A DNA stretch of 10,884 nucleotides, from assembly GCA_021029095.1 (NCBI GenBank), contig JAJOHG010000621.1, positions 1 through 10,884 on the forward strand, in the 5' to 3' direction. Both the position numbers and the translations under genes were made by a program. The notes beneath the pieces are model-generated. The model was not told the DNA's origin. It searched no databases and saw only the letters and a list, made by a program, of their open reading frames with translations. This DNA comes from Phellopilus nigrolimitatus (Eukaryota > Basidiomycota > Agaricomycetes > Hymenochaetales > Hymenochaetaceae). Positions 10,230-10,884 of the stretch are shown in pieces. Every line of letters begins with the position of its first letter. The first letter of the stretch is position 1.

Positions 10230-10884
10230 ATGGTTCTCGCCGACTTAGGGCGCAAGCTCAATGCGGCGCTCTCGTCGCTTAGCCGAGCACCTGTTGTCGA
10301 CGAGAAGGTACATTGTACATCATTTAATTCCGTTACATTGCTGACGCGTGGGCGGAGTAGGTACTAGATGCCTTACTCAAGGAAATATGTGCTGCGTTGT
10401 TGGAGTCCGATGTCAATGTCAAGCTCGTTCAGCAGCTACGGCAGAAGTCAAGGCGAAGGCAAAAGCCTACTTTGAATCAGGCGCTGATAGAGGGAAGGAG
10501 GCGAATCGCAAGAACGTCGTACAGAAGGTGCGTATTATTATTCCGGAAATAATCATTCGGCCTTATAGCCTTGTAACGGCCTAGGCTATCTTCGACGAGC
10601 TTGTGCAACTCGTTGACCCAGGCATCGAACCTTACAAGCCCAAGAAGGGCCATCCGATGTAATTATGGCCGTCGGTCTCCAGGTGAGCTCCCTTCCTGAA
10701 ACTAAGATATTTTGAGGGTCTGACAAGTCGTAGGAAACGGTAAAACAACAACTTGCACGAAGCTTGCTGTCTACTACCAGAAACGCGGCTTCAAATCTTG
10801 TATAGTCTGTGCGGACACCTTCCGCGCGGGTGCCTTCGACAGACGCGTCAGTCAGCGACGAAGGCGAAGGTTGCAATACTTCGG
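10230..10884 (+). CDS. SRP54: Signal recognition particle 54 kDa GTPase, 5' part (four apparent frameshifts)
   Basis: SRP54 binds signal peptides and, with SRP RNA and its receptor, targets ribosomes to the ER membrane through GTP hydrolysis. The window holds the first exons only: 10230-10307, 10361-10527, 10585-10682 and 10734 onward, truncated by the window end. The N domain opens with [19 protein letters not shown], followed by [19 protein letters not shown]; the G domain starts with the P-loop region [12 protein letters not shown] and continues to [11 protein letters not shown]. These motifs are diagnostic. The frame breaks near 10447, 10657, 10734 and 10840, each time by loss of one base in a two- or three-base run, and each restoration returns the expected conserved sequence. 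The last dozen bases may hold a further error that I cannot resolve. Splice signals are intact. Confidence 0.92.

Noticed and set aside
7833..10884. Programmed frameshifting or RNA insertion editing in SPT8 and SRP54
   Set aside because: The missing bases are of all four kinds with no shared slippery motif or context beyond being in runs, so sequencing error explains them more simply. Kept as a remote alternative.

Overview
The window looks like nuclear DNA of a basidiomycete fungus, probably an agaricomycete. Genes are densely packed and cut by many introns, mostly 50-75 bp with GT...AG ends and CTNAY-type branch sites. Some exons are only 18-25 nt, and the proteins look fungal (PAB1, SPT8, SRP54, a LaeA/UMTA-like methyltransferase, a SCAMP). 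No prokaryotic, viral or organellar genes were seen. All gene models below were spliced by hand from the sequence.

Layout, left to right. 1-310 holds no recognisable gene. 311-1043 is a 733-bp non-coding element with near-perfect 92-93 bp terminal inverted repeats, a MITE-like transposon. 1331-2675 (+) is a ten-exon SCAMP membrane-trafficking gene. 3331-5695 (+) is the poly(A)-binding protein gene PAB1; its 5' leader is A-rich and appears to carry its own intron. 6079-7606 (-) is a seven-exon SAM-dependent methyltransferase convergent with PAB1. 7833-10089 (-) is SPT8, a WD40 subunit of the SAGA coactivator. 10230 to the window end (+) is the start of SRP54, the signal recognition particle GTPase, which shares a 140-bp divergent promoter with SPT8.

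The genes do not form a pathway. They are mostly housekeeping genes for mRNA metabolism, transcription, protein targeting and trafficking, plus one methyltransferase of unknown substrate.

The most striking structural signal is a set of single-base losses. PAB1 and the methyltransferase (about 3.3 kb of coding sequence) read cleanly. SPT8 needs six one-base restorations and partial SRP54 needs four; SCAMP needs one. Every one can be explained as a run of identical bases shortened by one. The only difference between the two transposon arms is the same kind. This pattern fits homopolymer undercalling in a poorly polished sequence better than real gene decay. I found no convincing novel multi-gene system. 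The better biological leads are the transposon, the PAB1 leader and the methyltransferase.
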